Of a stretch of 64,000 bases of DNA, positions 18,862 through 31,500 are shown piece by piece (position 1 is the stretch's first letter; each line of letters begins with the position of its first letter). The stretch covers positions 62,001 to 126,000 of the forward strand of contig CAMCGB010000005.1 of the NCBI GenBank assembly GCA_945874355.1, read 5' to 3'. The translations under genes and the position numbers were made by a program. Origin of the DNA: an uncultured Bacteroides sp. Lineage in GTDB: Bacteria > Bacteroidota > Bacteroidia > Bacteroidales > UBA932. The notes below the pieces were generated by a model. That model made no database searches. It was not told the origin of the DNA and was given only the letters and a program-made list of their open reading frames with translations.

Positions 18862-19236
18862 ATGGCAGATGTTAAAGCCCTCGCAGAAGAGTTGGTAAAC
18901 CTTTCTGTAAAAGATGTTCAGGAACTCGCAAAGGTTCTTAAGGAAGAGTATGGTATCGAGCCCGCTGCTGCTGCAGTAGTAGTTTCAGCTGACGCAGGTG
19001 CAGGTGCAGCCGCTGAGGCAGAGCAGACTGAGTTCGACGTAATCCTCAAGAGCGCAGGTCAGGCTAAGCTCAACGTTATCAAGGTCGTTAAGTCTGAGCT
19101 CGGACTTGGTCTTAAGGAAGCTAAGGATCTTGTTGACGGCGCTCCTGCTACCGTTAAAGAGAAAATTTCCAAGGCAGACGCAGAGGCTCTCAAGGCAGCC
19201 CTTGAAGAGGCCGGCGCTGAGGTTGAGATTAAATAA
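18862..19236 (+). CDS. rplL: 50S ribosomal protein L7/L12
   Basis: 124 residues: N-terminal dimerisation domain, Ala-rich hinge ([19 protein letters not shown]) and C-terminal factor-binding domain with [20 protein letters not shown]. It recruits elongation factors to the ribosome. A perfect hairpin with T-run follows it before rpoB. Confidence 0.99.
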   Translation: MADVKALAEELVNLSVKDVQELAKVLKEEYGIEPAAAAVVVSADAGAGAAAEAEQTEFDVILKSAGQAKLNVIKVVKSELGLGLKEAKDLVDGAPATVKEKISKADAEALKAALEEAGAEVEIK

Positions 19237-19267
19237 ATCCGCCTCTCCCTGCCAAAGGGGACAAACA

Positions 19268-19305
19268 GGTTTAGAGCCGGGGATAATAGGCTCTAAACCT
19301 TTTTT
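19268..19305 (+). terminator. Intrinsic terminator/attenuator between rplL and rpoB
   Basis: An 11-bp perfect stem GGTTTAGAGCC/GGCTCTAAACC with a 10-nt loop is followed by six T. No -7 element was obvious between it and rpoB, so rpoBC is probably reached by partial readthrough, as in the classic rplL-rpoB attenuator. This would set polymerase below ribosomal-protein output. Confidence 0.85.
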
Positions 19306-19341
19306 CCGTATTTAAGTTTTTCTCTATTTCTACGGCAGAAT

Positions 19342-22300
19342 ATGTCAAATAAGACCACCAACAAGCGTATAAACTTTGCAACATCAAAGATTCTGGAGTA
19401 TCCGGATCTTCTGGAAGTGCAGCTGAAGTCGTTCAAAGACTTCTTCCAGCTTGAAACAACGCCTGAAAACAGACGTAATGAGGGTCTGTATCAGGTGTTT
19501 CAGGAGATATTCCCGATTGAAGACACGAGGAACAGCTACAAGCTCGAGTTCATCGACTACTTCATCGACCCTCCCCAGTATTCAATCGAGGAATGTCTTG
19601 ACAGGGGCCTGACTTACAGTGTGCCCCTGAAGGCCAAGCTCAAGCTCTCTTGCACCGACACCGAGCACGAAGGTTTCGAGACCAGGGTTCAGGACGTCTA
19701 TCTGGGCAACATACCCTATATGACTCCTGCCGGCACCTTCGTCATCAACGGATCGGAGCGTATTATCGTATCACAGCTGCACAGATCTCCCGGAGTGTTC
19801 TTCGACCAGAGCATGCACGCCAACGGAACCAAGCTCTACTCAGCGAGAATCATCCCCTTCAAGGGTTCATGGATAGAGTTTGCCACCGACATCAACAACG
19901 TGATGTACGCGTACATAGACCGCAAGAAGAAGCTGCCTGTGACCACTCTGCTCAGAGCCATCGGATACAATTCGGACAAGGACATCATCGACATCTTCGA
20001 CCTTGCAGACGAGATTACCGTCAGCGAGAACGAGCTCAATGCCAACAAGGGCCGCAAGCTCGCCAACAATGTCCTAAAAACCAAATTTGAAGACTTCATC
20101 GATGAGGACACGGGTGAGGTTACCCCTGTCGAGAGAATCGAAATCATCGTCAAGAGAGGCGAAATTCTTGACGACGACAGCATCGATGCCATACTTCAGG
20201 CCGACGAAAAGACTATACTCCTTCAGAAGGACGAGGCCAACTCGAACGAGTACGCCATCATCTTCAACACTCTTCAGAAGGATCCCACGAATACGGAGAT
20301 TGAAGCTGTCAACTACATCTATAAACAGCTCCGCAACTCTGAACCGCCCGATGAGAGCACAGCAAGGGACGTGATCGACAAGCTGTTCTTCTCGGAGAAG
20401 AGATACGACCTGGGCAATGTCGGACGCTACCGTCTGAACAAGAAGCTCAATCTCTCGATTGACCCTCAGGTGCGTGTACTCACCAATACAGACATTATAG
20501 AGATCATCAAGTATCTCATCCAGCTCATCAATTCAAAGGCTACGGTGGACGATATCGACCACCTGTCAAACCGTAGGGTGAGGACCGTAGGAGAGCAGCT
20601 GGCCAACCAGTTCAGCGTAGGTCTGAGCAGAATGGCCCGTACCATCAGGGAGAGGATGAACGTGCGCGACAGCGAGCAGTTCAACCCCATCGACCTGATC
20701 AACGCGAAGACTCTCTCTTCAGTCATCAACTCATTCTTCGGTACCAGCCAGCTGTCCCAGTTCATGGACCAGACCAACCCTCTTGCCGAGATTACCCACA
20801 AGAGGCGTCTTTCGGCTCTCGGTCCCGGAGGACTGAGCCGCGACAGGGCAGGATTCGAGGTTCGAGATGTTCACTACACCCATTACGGAAGACTCTGCCC
20901 TATCGAGTCTCCTGAAGGTCCTAACATCGGACTTATATCTTCACTGTGCGTTTACGCGAGAATCGACGACCTCGGATTCATCGAGACCCCCTACCGTGAC
21001 GTCAAGAACGGCAAGGTGGACCTCAGCGAGCAGGGTTGCCACTATATGAGTGCGGAGGAGGAAGAGGACAAGCTCGTTTCGCTTGCCAACGTTGAGCTGG
21101 ACGAGCAGGGCAATATCCTTGCAGACCGCATCCAGTGCCGTCTCGAGGCTGACTTCCCTGTAGTCACCAAAGACCAGGTGGACTATATGGACGTTGCACC
21201 TAACCAGATGGCATCTGTCGCAGCGTCGCTCATTCCTTTCCTCGAGCATGACGATGCCCACCGTGCATTGATGGGCGCCAACATGATGCGTCAGGCAGTT
21301 CCCCTTCTCAGACCTGAATCCCCGATTGTGGGCACCGGACTTGAGCAGAGAGCCTGCGAGGACTCCCGCACCCAGGTCGTAGCTACCAGAAGCGGAGAGG
21401 TTACCTATGTGGACGCCAATGAGATAAGGGTAAAATACGACCTTACCGACAATGAGAAGTTCGTAAGCTTCAACCCCGAAGAGACCACTTACAAGCTTCC
21501 TATCTACCGCAGGACCAACCAGAGCACTACCATCACCCTGAAGCCTATCGTAAAGAAGGGCGACAAGATTGAGAAGGGACAGGTGCTCACCGAAGGATAT
21601 GCTACCCAGAACGGCGAGCTCGCCCTCGGACGCAACCTCAAGGTAGCGTTCATGCCCTGGAAGGGATACAACTACGAGGACGCCATCGTGCTCTCCGAGG
21701 AGATGGTGAAGTGGGACGTGCTGACCAGCGTTCACGTGGACGAGTACCTGACCGAGGTGCGCGACACCAAGCGCGGTCCCGAGGAGCTCACCTCTGACAT
21801 CCCCAACGTAAGCGAGGACGCAACCAGGAACCTCGGCGACGACGGTATCGTACGCATAGGTGCGCACATCGAGCCAGGCGACATCATGATAGGTAAGATC
21901 ACCCCCAAGGGAGAGAGCGATCCTTCTCCTGAGGAGAAACTCCTGAAAGCCATCTTCGGCGACAAGGCCGGCGACGTGAAGGACGCTTCGCTGAAAGCCA
22001 ACCCTTCACTGAGCGGAACCGTCATCAAGACCGCCCTTTACACCAAACTCTCCAAGGAGAGCGGCAAGAAGGGAGCTTCGAAGACCGACCAGAAGACCCG
22101 CCTCGAGATGCGTCAGGCAGAGTTCGACCGCAGGGCCGAAAGACTCTACACCGAATTCATGCAGAAGCTCTCCGCCCTGACCAAGAACAAGAAGAGCGCA
22201 GGCATCACCGACCTCTACGGAGTCGAGATTCTCGAAAAGGACAAGAAGATCACGACCGACCTGCTCAAGAGCATCGACTATACCAATATCAACTCCAACA

Positions 22301-23163
22301 AGTGGACTACCGAGAAGGAGACCAACGATATGGTAAGGGATCTTATCAACAACTATTGCATAGCCCTCAAGACTGAGCAGGCCATATGCAAGAGGGAGAT
22401 GGACAAGATCAAGGTCGGAGACGAACTCCCCAACGGAGTGATGCAGATTGCCAAGGTATATATCGCCAAGAAGCGTAAGATTACCGTGGGTGACAAGATG
22501 GCCGGACGTCACGGAAACAAGGGTATTGTAGCCAAGATTGTACGCCAGGAGGATATGCCTTTCCTTGAGGACGGTACTCCTGTCGATATAGTGCTCAACC
22601 CTCTGGGCGTGCCTTCACGTATGAACCTCGGTCAGATTTACGAGACCGTGCTCGGATGGGCCGGAGACAAGCTCGGACTGAAGTTCAGCACCCCTATCTT
22701 CGACGGTGCAAGCATTGACGAGATATGCGACTACACCGACAAGGCCGGAGTGCCCAGATACGGCAAGACCAAGCTTCGCGATGGCGGCACCGGAGACTAT
22801 TTCGACCAGCCTGCCACCGTTGGTGTCATCTATATGATCAAGCTCGGCCATATGGTTGACGACAAGATGCACGCACGTTCAATTGGTCCTTACTCACTTA
22901 TCACCCAGCAGCCTCTGGGAGGTAAGTCACAGTTCGGAGGACAGAGATTCGGAGAGATGGAGGTTTGGGCCCTCGAGGCATTCGGTGCGGCCAACGCCCT
23001 TCAGGAAATCCTTACCGTCAAGTCCGACGACGTGGTCGGCAGGGCCAAGACCTACGAGGCCATTGTGAAGGGAGATCCCATCCCTCCTGCCGGAATTCCG
23101 GAATCACTCAATGTTCTGCTCCACGAACTCCGTGGTCTGGGACTCAAGGTTACATTGGAATAA
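19342..23163 (+). CDS. rpoB: DNA-directed RNA polymerase subunit beta
   Basis: 1273 residues. The rifampicin region is intact and wild type in form ([20 protein letters not shown], then [20 protein letters not shown]), with His and Ser at the positions usually mutated in resistant strains. [12 protein letters not shown] and the C-terminal [20 protein letters not shown], which contacts beta-prime, are present. It forms half of the polymerase active cleft. rpoC follows after 20 bases. Confidence 0.99.
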   Translation: MSNKTTNKRINFATSKILEYPDLLEVQLKSFKDFFQLETTPENRRNEGLYQVFQEIFPIEDTRNSYKLEFIDYFIDPPQYSIEECLDRGLTYSVPLKAKLKLSCTDTEHEGFETRVQDVYLGNIPYMTPAGTFVINGSERIIVSQLHRSPGVFFDQSMHANGTKLYSARIIPFKGSWIEFATDINNVMYAYIDRKKKLPVTTLLRAIGYNSDKDIIDIFDLADEITVSENELNANKGRKLANNVLKTKFEDFIDEDTGEVTPVERIEIIVKRGEILDDDSIDAILQADEKTILLQKDEANSNEYAIIFNTLQKDPTNTEIEAVNYIYKQLRNSEPPDESTARDVIDKLFFSEKRYDLGNVGRYRLNKKLNLSIDPQVRVLTNTDIIEIIKYLIQLINSKATVDDIDHLSNRRVRTVGEQLANQFSVGLSRMARTIRERMNVRDSEQFNPIDLINAKTLSSVINSFFGTSQLSQFMDQTNPLAEITHKRRLSALGPGGLSRDRAGFEVRDVHYTHYGRLCPIESPEGPNIGLISSLCVYARIDDLGFIETPYRDVKNGKVDLSEQGCHYMSAEEEEDKLVSLANVELDEQGNILADRIQCRLEADFPVVTKDQVDYMDVAPNQMASVAASLIPFLEHDDAHRALMGANMMRQAVPLLRPESPIVGTGLEQRACEDSRTQVVATRSGEVTYVDANEIRVKYDLTDNEKFVSFNPEETTYKLPIYRRTNQSTTITLKPIVKKGDKIEKGQVLTEGYATQNGELALGRNLKVAFMPWKGYNYEDAIVLSEEMVKWDVLTSVHVDEYLTEVRDTKRGPEELTSDIPNVSEDATRNLGDDGIVRIGAHIEPGDIMIGKITPKGESDPSPEEKLLKAIFGDKAGDVKDASLKANPSLSGTVIKTALYTKLSKESGKKGASKTDQKTRLEMRQAEFDRRAERLYTEFMQKLSALTKNKKSAGITDLYGVEILEKDKKITTDLLKSIDYTNINSNKWTTEKETNDMVRDLINNYCIALKTEQAICKREMDKIKVGDELPNGVMQIAKVYIAKKRKITVGDKMAGRHGNKGIVAKIVRQEDMPFLEDGTPVDIVLNPLGVPSRMNLGQIYETVLGWAGDKLGLKFSTPIFDGASIDEICDYTDKAGVPRYGKTKLRDGGTGDYFDQPATVGVIYMIKLGHMVDDKMHARSIGPYSLITQQPLGGKSQFGGQRFGEMEVWALEAFGAANALQEILTVKSDDVVGRAKTYEAIVKGDPIPPAGIPESLNVLLHELRGLGLKVTLE

Positions 23164-23183
23164 TTGTTTGAACGTATAGTAAT

Positions 23184-26100
23184 ATGCCTACTTTCAATAG
23201 CAAAGACAACAAAATAAAGAGCAACTTCCAGACGATAAGCATCTCGCTCGCTTCGCCTGAGGACATCACCGCACGTTCCTGCGGCGAGGTCCTCAAGCCG
23301 GAGACCGTCAACTACAGGACCTACAAGCCTGAAAGGGACGGACTCTTCTGCGAGAAGATTTTCGGTCCTACCAAGGACTACGAGTGCTACTGCGGCAAGT
23401 ACAAGAGAATCCGCTACCGCGGAATCATCTGCGACAGATGTAATGTGGAGGTTACCGAGAAAAAGGTGCGCCGCGAGAGGATGGGTCACATCACCCTCAC
23501 TGTGCCTGTAGCCCACATCTGGTACTTCAAGTCTGCTCCAAACAAGATTTCCGCACTTCTCGGACTTCCCGCAAAGAAGCTCGAGTCGGTCATCTACTAT
23601 GAGAAATACATAGTAGTACGTCCCGGAGAGAGCGGCCTCGAGAAGATGGACCTGCTTTCTGAAGACGAGTACCTCGACACGCTGGCCCGTATCCCCGGGA
23701 ACAGCAACCTTGCTGACAACGATGAGAACAAGTTCATCGCCAAGATGGGAGCCGAGGGTATATATGACCTTCTCTGCGAGATTGATGTGGAAGCCCTGGG
23801 CAAGGAACTCCGCTCAAGGATGGTCACCGAGACCTCCCAGCAGAGGAAAACCGAGATTCTCAAGAGGCTTCAGGTCGTAAAGTGGTTCCAGGAGTCCAAG
23901 GGCATCAACAGGCCCGAGTGGATGATCATGAAGGTCATCCCCGTCATTCCGCCCGACCTTCGTCCTCTGGTACCCCTCGACGGAGGAAGGTTCGCTACCA
24001 GCGACCTCAACGACCTCTACCGCAGGGTCATCATACGTAACAACCGACTCAAGAGGCTCATCGAGATCAAGGCTCCTGAGGTGATTCTCAGAAACGAGAA
24101 GCGTATGCTCCAGGAGGCTGTGGACTCCCTGTTCGACAACTCCAAGAAGTCATCTGCCGTCAAGAGCGAATCCAACAGGGCTCTCAAGAGCCTTTCCGAC
24201 TCGCTCAAGGGCAAGCAGGGACGCTTCCGTCAGAACCTGCTCGGTAAGAGAGTCGATTACTCCGCCCGTTCGGTCATCGTCGTCGGTCCGGAGCTCAATA
24301 TGCACGAGTGCGGTCTGCCCAAGTTCATGGCTGCCGAGCTTTACAAGCCTTTCATCATCCGCAAGCTCATCGAGCGCGGTATCGTGAAGACCGTAAAGAG
24401 CGCCAAGAAGATAGTTGACCGCAAGGATCCCGTGATCTGGGACATCCTCGAGAACGTGATGAAGGGTCATCCCGTGCTGCTCAACCGTGCGCCTACCCTC
24501 CATAGGCTCGGTATCCAGGCTTTCCAGCCCCGAATGATTGAAGGAAAAGCCATCCAGCTGCATCCTCTCGCCTGTACGGCCTTCAACGCCGACTTCGATG
24601 GTGACCAGATGGCCGTCCACCTTCCTCTGGGCAACGCCGCCATTATGGAGGCCCAGCTGCTGATGCTCGGTAGCCAGAACATCCTCAACCCTGCCAACGG
24701 AGCTCCTATCACCGTGCCTTCACAGGATATGGTGCTCGGTCTGTACTACATCACCAAAGTACGTCCGGGAGCAAAGGGAGAGGGAATGAGCTTCTACTCA
24801 CCCGAGGAAGTCATCGTGGCCTACAACGAGAAGGCCATCGAGATGCACGCCAAGATCAACGTGCGCATCCCTGCCGACAAGAACGACCCTTCAAAGGGCA
24901 CCCAGATGGTCGAGACTACTGCAGGACGCATCATCGTCAACCAGTATGTACCCGATGAAGTTCCCTATGTGAACGAGGTGCTCGGCAAGAAGAGCCTCAG
25001 GAAGATTATCACCAATGTCATCAAGCACACCGGTGTGACACGCACAGCCAAGTTCCTTGACGACATCAAGAACCTCGGATACGACCAGGCATTCCGCGCC
25101 GGTATCTCATTCAACCTCGGCGACGTGCTTGTCCCGAAGGAGAAGACTACCCTCGTCGAGGAGGCCTACAAGAAAGTGGCCGAGATCCGCGACGACTTCG
25201 AGAACGGTTTCATCACCAACAACGAGCGTTACAACAAGGTCATCGACCTCTGGTCATCTGTGGACAACAAGCTCACCAAGATTGTGACCCAGCAGATTTC
25301 CGAGGACCAGCAGGGATTCAACCCCGTATTCATGATGCTGGATTCCGGAGCCCGTGGATCTACCACCCAGATCAAGCAGCTCTGCGGTATGCGTGGACTT
25401 ATGGCCAAGCCCCAGAAGGCCGGTGCATCGGGAGCGGACATTATCGAGAACCCTATCGTTTCGAACCTTAAGGAAGGAATGTCAGTGCTCGAGTACTTCA
25501 TCTCCACCCACGGTGCCAGAAAGGGTCTTGCCGATACCGCCCTCAAGACTGCGGATGCAGGTTACCTGACCAGACGTCTTGTGGATGTATCCCACGACGT
25601 AATCATCACCGACGAGGACTGCGGCACTTTGAGAGGACTCATCGCAACCGCCATCAAGAACAAGGACGAAGTGGTTGAGTCTCTGGGCGAGAGAATTCTC
25701 GGACGTACTTCCGTGCACGATATCTTCAACCCTCTGACCGGGGAGCTGATCATCAAGGCCGGCGAGGAAATCAGGGAGAAGGAAGCCGATCTTATCGACT
25801 CTCTGCCCATCGAGCAGGTTGAAATCCGTTCGGTACTCACCTGCGAGAGCCGCAAGGGTGTCTGCGCCAAGTGCTACGGCCGCAACCTGGCCACCAGCCG
25901 TATGGTCGAGAAGGGCGAGGTTGTCGGAGTGATTGCAGCCCAGTCCATCGGAGAGCCCGGTACCCAGCTTACACTGCGTACCTTCCACGTCGGCGGTACC
26001 GCTTCTTCATCTGCAGCCGACTCTTCAATCGAGTCCAAGTACAACGGTGTCCTTCAGTTCGACGAGCTCAGGACCATCGAAAGGATTACCGATGAGGGTA

Positions 26101-27434
26101 CCACCGAGACTGTGGTAGTGAGCCGCATGACCGAGCTCAAGATCATCGACGAGAACACCGGAATCACCTTCTCACAGTACGACATCCCTTACGGAGCAGT
26201 GCTCTACAAGGCTGACGGAGACAAGGTTGTCAAGGGTGACCTGATATGTAACTGGGATGCCTACAACGCCACCACCATCGTGGAGACTGCAGGTACCGTA
26301 CGCTTCGAGAACATGATTGAAGGCGCAACCTTCCAGAAGGAGAGTGCCGACGAGTTCTCGCTCAGCACCGACAAGGTCATTATCGAGTCCAAGGACAAGA
26401 CCAGGACTCCTACTATGCTCATTGTCAATGAGGCAGGCGACATCCTCAAGCAGTTCAACCTGCCTGTAGGCGCCCACATCATGGCTGAGGACGGACATCA
26501 GGTCAAGGTCGGCGACGTCATAATGAAAATCCCCCGCGCCATCGGCAAGGCAAGCGATATCACCGGAGGTCTGCCCCGTGTTACCGAGCTCTTCGAAGCA
26601 CGCAACCCTTCAAGCCCCGCTATTCTCTCCGAGATCAACGGTGAGGTTCTGATGGGCAAGGTCAAGAGAGGTAACCGCGAAATCGTAGTCCGCAACAAGT
26701 ACGGTGTCGAGAAGCACTATCTGGTGCCTCTGACCAAGCAGATTCTTGTTCAGGAGAACGACTATGTAAAGGCCGGCACTCCCCTTTCCGACGGTGGAGT
26801 TTCGCCCAGCGACATCCTCAATATACTCGGACCTGTCAAGGCTCAGGAGTATATCGTGAACGAGGTTCAGGCAGTGTACCGCCTGCAGGGTGTGAAGATC
26901 AACGACAAGCACTTCGAAATCATCGTCAGACAGATGATGCGCAAGGTCGAGATCACCAACCCCGGAGACACCGAGTTCCTCTCTGAGGAGATGGTGGACA
27001 AGTGGAAGTTTATGGATGTCAACGACAGAATCTATGGCAAGTATGTAGTGCAGACTGCCGGAGACTCACAGAAATACCAGGAAGGCGACATCATCGATGC
27101 CAGACAGATGCGCAGCGAGAACTCATCGCTCGAGCGTCAGGGTCTGAAGCCGCTGAGCGCACGGGCTACCCAGCCCGCCACCGCAAGGCTGATACTCCAG
27201 GGTATCACCCGCGCCGCTTTGAAGACCGACAGTTTCATCTCTGCAGCTTCCTTCCAGGAGACCACCAAGGTGCTCAGCGAGGCAGCCATCAGAGGAAGGG
27301 TCGACCATCTGGAAGGCCTCAAGGAGAATGTCATCTGCGGTCACCTCATCCCGGCCGGTACCGGACTCAAGAGCTACCAGGATATCATCGTAGTCCGCAA
27401 GGATGAGATGAAGGACGAGTTCAACGACCTTTAG
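23184..27434 (+). CDS. rpoC: DNA-directed RNA polymerase subunit beta-prime
   Basis: 1416 residues. It has the N-terminal zinc-binding [19 protein letters not shown], the catalytic [12 protein letters not shown] that holds the active-site Mg, the bridge helix/trigger loop region ([19 protein letters not shown]) and a second Cys cluster ([16 protein letters not shown]). It follows rpoB by 20 bases and is the last gene of the superoperon. A repeat and a terminator follow. Confidence 0.99.
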   Translation: MPTFNSKDNKIKSNFQTISISLASPEDITARSCGEVLKPETVNYRTYKPERDGLFCEKIFGPTKDYECYCGKYKRIRYRGIICDRCNVEVTEKKVRRERMGHITLTVPVAHIWYFKSAPNKISALLGLPAKKLESVIYYEKYIVVRPGESGLEKMDLLSEDEYLDTLARIPGNSNLADNDENKFIAKMGAEGIYDLLCEIDVEALGKELRSRMVTETSQQRKTEILKRLQVVKWFQESKGINRPEWMIMKVIPVIPPDLRPLVPLDGGRFATSDLNDLYRRVIIRNNRLKRLIEIKAPEVILRNEKRMLQEAVDSLFDNSKKSSAVKSESNRALKSLSDSLKGKQGRFRQNLLGKRVDYSARSVIVVGPELNMHECGLPKFMAAELYKPFIIRKLIERGIVKTVKSAKKIVDRKDPVIWDILENVMKGHPVLLNRAPTLHRLGIQAFQPRMIEGKAIQLHPLACTAFNADFDGDQMAVHLPLGNAAIMEAQLLMLGSQNILNPANGAPITVPSQDMVLGLYYITKVRPGAKGEGMSFYSPEEVIVAYNEKAIEMHAKINVRIPADKNDPSKGTQMVETTAGRIIVNQYVPDEVPYVNEVLGKKSLRKIITNVIKHTGVTRTAKFLDDIKNLGYDQAFRAGISFNLGDVLVPKEKTTLVEEAYKKVAEIRDDFENGFITNNERYNKVIDLWSSVDNKLTKIVTQQISEDQQGFNPVFMMLDSGARGSTTQIKQLCGMRGLMAKPQKAGASGADIIENPIVSNLKEGMSVLEYFISTHGARKGLADTALKTADAGYLTRRLVDVSHDVIITDEDCGTLRGLIATAIKNKDEVVESLGERILGRTSVHDIFNPLTGELIIKAGEEIREKEADLIDSLPIEQVEIRSVLTCESRKGVCAKCYGRNLATSRMVEKGEVVGVIAAQSIGEPGTQLTLRTFHVGGTASSSAADSSIESKYNGVLQFDELRTIERITDEGTTETVVVSRMTELKIIDENTGITFSQYDIPYGAVLYKADGDKVVKGDLICNWDAYNATTIVETAGTVRFENMIEGATFQKESADEFSLSTDKVIIESKDKTRTPTMLIVNEAGDILKQFNLPVGAHIMAEDGHQVKVGDVIMKIPRAIGKASDITGGLPRVTELFEARNPSSPAILSEINGEVLMGKVKRGNREIVVRNKYGVEKHYLVPLTKQILVQENDYVKAGTPLSDGGVSPSDILNILGPVKAQEYIVNEVQAVYRLQGVKINDKHFEIIVRQMMRKVEITNPGDTEFLSEEMVDKWKFMDVNDRIYGKYVVQTAGDSQKYQEGDIIDARQMRSENSSLERQGLKPLSARATQPATARLILQGITRAALKTDSFISAASFQETTKVLSEAAIRGRVDHLEGLKENVICGHLIPAGTGLKSYQDIIVVRKDEMKDEFNDL

Positions 27435-27441
27435 CGGTAAA

Positions 27442-27514
27442 AGATCTCTCCACTCGCTTCGCTCGGTCGAGATGACAACTCGAGCGTAGCCCGAAGGGCG
27501 GAGTCGAGAAATCT
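27442..27514. repeat. Dispersed AGATTTCTC-family repeat, head-to-head pair
   Basis: Two variants of the dispersed repeat in opposite orientation: AGATCTCTCCACTCGCTTCG... on the plus strand and AGATTTCTCGACTCCGCCC... on the minus strand, meeting near 27480. Together they can fold into one long imperfect hairpin. The pair begins 8 bases after the rpoC stop and precedes the terminator. Other members lie at 36876, 54251 and 60398. Confidence 0.8.
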
Positions 27515-27518
27515 AATC

Positions 27519-27557
27519 AAAAAAGAGAAGGAGCAGGCTAAGCCCCTTCTCTTTTTT
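27519..27557 (+). terminator. Intrinsic terminator of the rpoBC operon
   Basis: AAAAAAGAGAAGG and CCTTCTCTTTTTT form a 13-bp perfect stem with a 13-nt loop. The A-tract and T-tract would let it work in both directions. Confidence 0.9.
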
Positions 27558-27578
27558 ATTATTGCCTTGATTTCCGAT

Positions 27579-27609
27579 TTGGAAAAGAAACGGATTCGGG
27601 GTAAATTTG
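27579..27609 (+). promoter_or_regulatory. Promoter of metF-metH
   Basis: TTG (27579-27581), 20 bases, then TAAATTTG (27602-27609). The metF ATG lies 7 bases after the last G, so transcription would start at or within a few bases of the start codon. That leaves no room for a leader riboswitch. Confidence 0.65.
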
Positions 27610-27615
27610 CAGGTT

Positions 27616-28548
27616 ATGAAAGTTTCAGATATACTGCTTCAAAGCACTAAAGCCTATCCCTCGCTCGAAATCGTTCCACCCCTGAACGGAATTTCGAGAA
27701 AAGAGCTGCTAGACAGCGTCAGACCCTTTATCGAATTCAGCCCCAAATACATAAACATCACCTGCCACAGGGACGAATACGAATATGTCAAGAACTCTGA
27801 CGGTTCTTTCACGCGCCGCCTGGTCCGTAAAAGGATAAGCGAGAGTGCCGTGTGCGGAGCCATCCAGTCGGAGTTCAAAGTCGATGTGGTGCCCCACCTC
27901 ATCTGCGGAGGAGCTACGAAGGACCAGATTGACTTCCAGCTGCAGGACTTCCGCTTTATGGAAATCGAGAATATTCTGGCCCTGCGGGGAGACTGCATCA
28001 CCGGGGAGAAACGTTTCACCCCTCAGGAAGGAGGTTACCGCCACGCCAACGAGCTGGTCTCAGGCATCAGGGAGTTCGAGAAGCAGCGTGAGTGCGAGGG
28101 CTTTTTCAGTATAGGAGTGGGAGGCTATCCGGAGAAGCACTTCGAAGCCCCTAATATGGAAGACGACATCGCGCATCTCAAAGCCAAAGTTGACGCCGGA
28201 GCGGACTATGTGATAACCCAGATGTTTTTCGACAACTCGGTCTTCTACAGCTTTGTGTCCAAATGCCGCGAGGCAGGCATCAGCGTGCCCATTATCCCCG
28301 GACTCAAGCCCCTTTCGACCTTCAGGCAGATAGAACTTCTGCCCCAAGCATTCAGCATTGACATCCCCCAGGAGCTCACGAGCGAGATGCGCCTTTTCAA
28401 GGACGACAAAAAGGCTCTTTACCGGATAGGAGAGCTCTGGTGCATCAATCAGTGCAAGGACCTTATCAAGAAAGGCGTTCCGGCAGTGCATTTCTACACT
28501 ATGGGCAAGGCTGATAATGTAGTGAATATACTTAGAGCGTGTTTCTGA
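27616..28548 (+). CDS. metF: 5,10-methylenetetrahydrofolate reductase
   Basis: 310 residues from the ATG at 27616; the ORF-track TTG at 27607 is inside the promoter. FAD/folate-barrel signatures include EIVPPLNG, PHLICGGATKDQ, LALRGDCI, YVITQMFFDN and PIIPGLKPL. It reduces methylene-THF to methyl-THF, the methyl donor for MetH. Its stop TGA overlaps the metH ATG (TGATG), so the two consecutive enzymes are translationally coupled. Confidence 0.96.
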   Translation: MKVSDILLQSTKAYPSLEIVPPLNGISRKELLDSVRPFIEFSPKYINITCHRDEYEYVKNSDGSFTRRLVRKRISESAVCGAIQSEFKVDVVPHLICGGATKDQIDFQLQDFRFMEIENILALRGDCITGEKRFTPQEGGYRHANELVSGIREFEKQRECEGFFSIGVGGYPEKHFEAPNMEDDIAHLKAKVDAGADYVITQMFFDNSVFYSFVSKCREAGISVPIIPGLKPLSTFRQIELLPQAFSIDIPQELTSEMRLFKDDKKALYRIGELWCINQCKDLIKKGVPAVHFYTMGKADNVVNILRACF

Positions 28549-31500
28549 TGGCAGTAGAGCAGTTGTTCAGCGAGTTACAGAGCCGCATCCTGATTCTGGA
28601 CGGGGCTATGGGAACTATGCTCCAGAGAGCAGGCCTGAGCGGGAACAGCGAGAGTTTCAACCTCAGCGAGCCCGATAAGGTGGCGAGTATCCACCGCGCA
28701 TACATCGAGGCGGGAGCCGATATTATCGAGACCAACTCTTTCTCTGCCAATAGAATAAGCCAATCCGAGTACGGATGCGCCCAAATGGCTTCCGAGATGG
28801 CTTTCCAGGCTGCCAGGATTGCCCGTAGCGAAGCCGACAGGGCCGGGCGGAAGGTCTGGGTAGCCGGAAGTATCGGCCCTACCGGCAAATCCCTTACCCT
28901 CGCCCAGAAGCTCTCGGACCCTTTTTTCCGGGCCTATAGCTTCGACGAGATGGCTCTCTGCTACAAAGAGCAGATAGAAGCCCTCGCGCGCGGAGGAGTT
29001 GATATCCTGCTTCTTGAGACCTGCTTCGATGCCCTTAATGCTAAGGCCGCCATCTATGCCCTGCGCCAGAGCGGGTTGGAGCTGCCGCTGATGATTTCGG
29101 CTTCGGCTTCGGACAGGAGCGGAAGAACTCTGACCGGCCAGACCATAGAAGCCTTCTATACCAGCGTCGAACACGCCGGACCCCTGAGCTTCGGGCTTAA
29201 CTGCTCGCTTGGAGCTGAGGACCTGACTCCCCTGATGGAAGATGTTGCTCAGTGGGCCGAATGTCCTTTGAGCTGCCACCCGAATGCCGGACTTCCGAAC
29301 GAGATGGGAGAGTATGACCAGAGCCCCGTTCAGATGGCCCGGGCTATGAAGGCGATGGGAGAGAAAGGGCTGCTGAACATCGCAGGAGGATGCTGCGGCA
29401 CCACTCCGGAGCATATACGGGAGATAGGAAAGGCCTTGGAAAACTGCCCTGCAAGGAAATGGAAAGCAGAGCGCAAGAGCCTGAAAGTAAGCGGACTGGA
29501 AGCAGTTGAAGTGGATGCTTCCCGCAACTTCACAAATATTGGCGAGAGGACCAATGTGGCCGGCTCGCGCAAGTTTGCCAAACTCATTGCCGCCCAGGAT
29601 TACGACTCCGCCATTCAGGTGGCGGCAGGTCAGATAGAGTCAGGCGCATCGATTATCGACATCAATATGGACGATGCCATGCTCGACTCTACCCTTGAGA
29701 TGGAGAGGTTCCTCAGATGCATTTCCGGGGAGCCGGCCGTTGCCAAGGCTGCCCTGATGATAGACTCTTCGCACTGGGAGACCATACTTGCCGGACTGAA
29801 AAACGCCCAGGGCAAGTGCATCGTAAACTCCATATCTCTAAAAGAGGGAGAGCGGGAGTTCCTGCGCAAAGCTCGGGAAATCAAGAACTTGGGTGCTGCG
29901 CTTGTGGTAATGGCTTTCGATGAGGAAGGGCAGGCAACCACTTATCAGAGGAAGATTGATATCTGCGCAAGAGCCTGGAAACTGCTGCGCGATGAGCTGG
30001 ACTTCAAGGCGAGCGATATCATTTTCGATGTGAATGTGCTGTCCGTCGGTACGGGTATAGAAGAGCACGCGGACTACGGAAAGGACTTTATAGAAGCTGT
30101 CAGGTGGATTAAGACCAATCTTCCGGGTGCGCTGACATCCGGCGGAATATCCAACCTCTCATTTGCCTTCAGGGGCAATAATCCCGTGCGCGAGGCTATG
30201 CATTCGGCTTTTCTGTACCACGCGAGGAAGGCGGGTCTGGATATGGGCATAGTGAACCCCGGGATGCTTCAGATTTATGACGATATAGAGGAGGAACTGC
30301 TGAGAAGGGTGGAGGATGTGATTCTGAACTCCGACCCGGGTGCAACCGAGCGGCTGATAGAAAAAGCTGCGCAGATTGCAGCACAAAAGCAGGCAGCCCA
30401 GCAGGGAGGCGGGAAGAGTGAAGACAAGTCGGCAAAGGAGGAAAACTGCACCCAAAGGCTCATAAATGCCCTAGTCAGAGGTACTTCCGCAGACCTTGAG
30501 AGCGACCTTCTTCTGGCCCTCTCGTCTGAAGGCTACAGCGCTGTCTCCTTGATTGAAGGTCCGCTGATGGAGGGTATGGCGAAGGTGGGAGAGCTGTTCG
30601 GCGAAGGGAAGATGTTCCTTCCGCAGGTGGTCAAATCGGCAAAGATTATGTCTGAAGCGGTAAAAATTCTGGAGCCTTATATGGAAAGCGGGGACAAGGG
30701 AACACCCAAGAGCAAGCCAAAGATACTGATGGCCACTGTCAAGGGGGATGTGCACGACATAGGAAAGAATATCACAGGCATAGTACTGGGATGCAACGGC
30801 TTCGAAGTGAAGGACTTGGGAGTGATGGTCAGCAAGGAGGACATAATCGGAGGAGCTGAGTCCTGGGGAGCCGATATCATAGGTGTAAGCGGTCTTATCA
30901 CCCCGTCGCTCTTCCAGATGGAGGAGTTGTGCCGCGCGATGAACGAGAAGGGGATGGACACTCCCCTGCTGGTCGGCGGAGCCACCACTTCGGAGCTGCA
31001 CACGGCAGTGAAGCTCGCCCCCTTGTACCCGCACGTCTATTACGCTTCCGACGCATCGGCTAGTGCTGTGCTGGCTTCAAGACTTATGCAGGACAGACTT
31101 GAGACGGAAAAGGTGGAGCAGGAAAAGATGGCTCAGCTCCGCTCGCTCTACGCCTTGGGGAAGGAACGCAAGCAGAACGAGAAGCCGAAGGAGCAGAAGC
31201 AGTTCGCCCCGGAAAGCTATCTTAAAGGCAAGACTTTCAGCGATATAGCTCTTAAGGAGTTCAGCGTCAAGGAACTGCTGCCTTATTTTGACTGGAAGCT
31301 TTTCTATGCCATCTGGGGCATTAAGGGCGAACATACGGACGAGCAGACCACGCGTCTGAGCGAAGATGCGCTCACGGCACTTGAGCGTATGAGCCGGCTG
31401 AACGAGTGCTCAATCAGGCTGTGCGCGCGCTTTGAGGAGGGCTACAGCGAGGACGGTTGGATAATCACCGACAGCTTCAAGCTGCCAATGCTGCGCCAGG

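Noticed and set aside
20581-20850. Rifampicin-resistance change in rpoB
   Set aside because: The core region reads as wild type, with the usual His and Ser residues present.
27560-27615. Possible SAM or cobalamin riboswitch before metF-metH
   Set aside because: The promoter abuts the metF start, leaving no leader, and the metF-metH junction is a 1-bp overlap.
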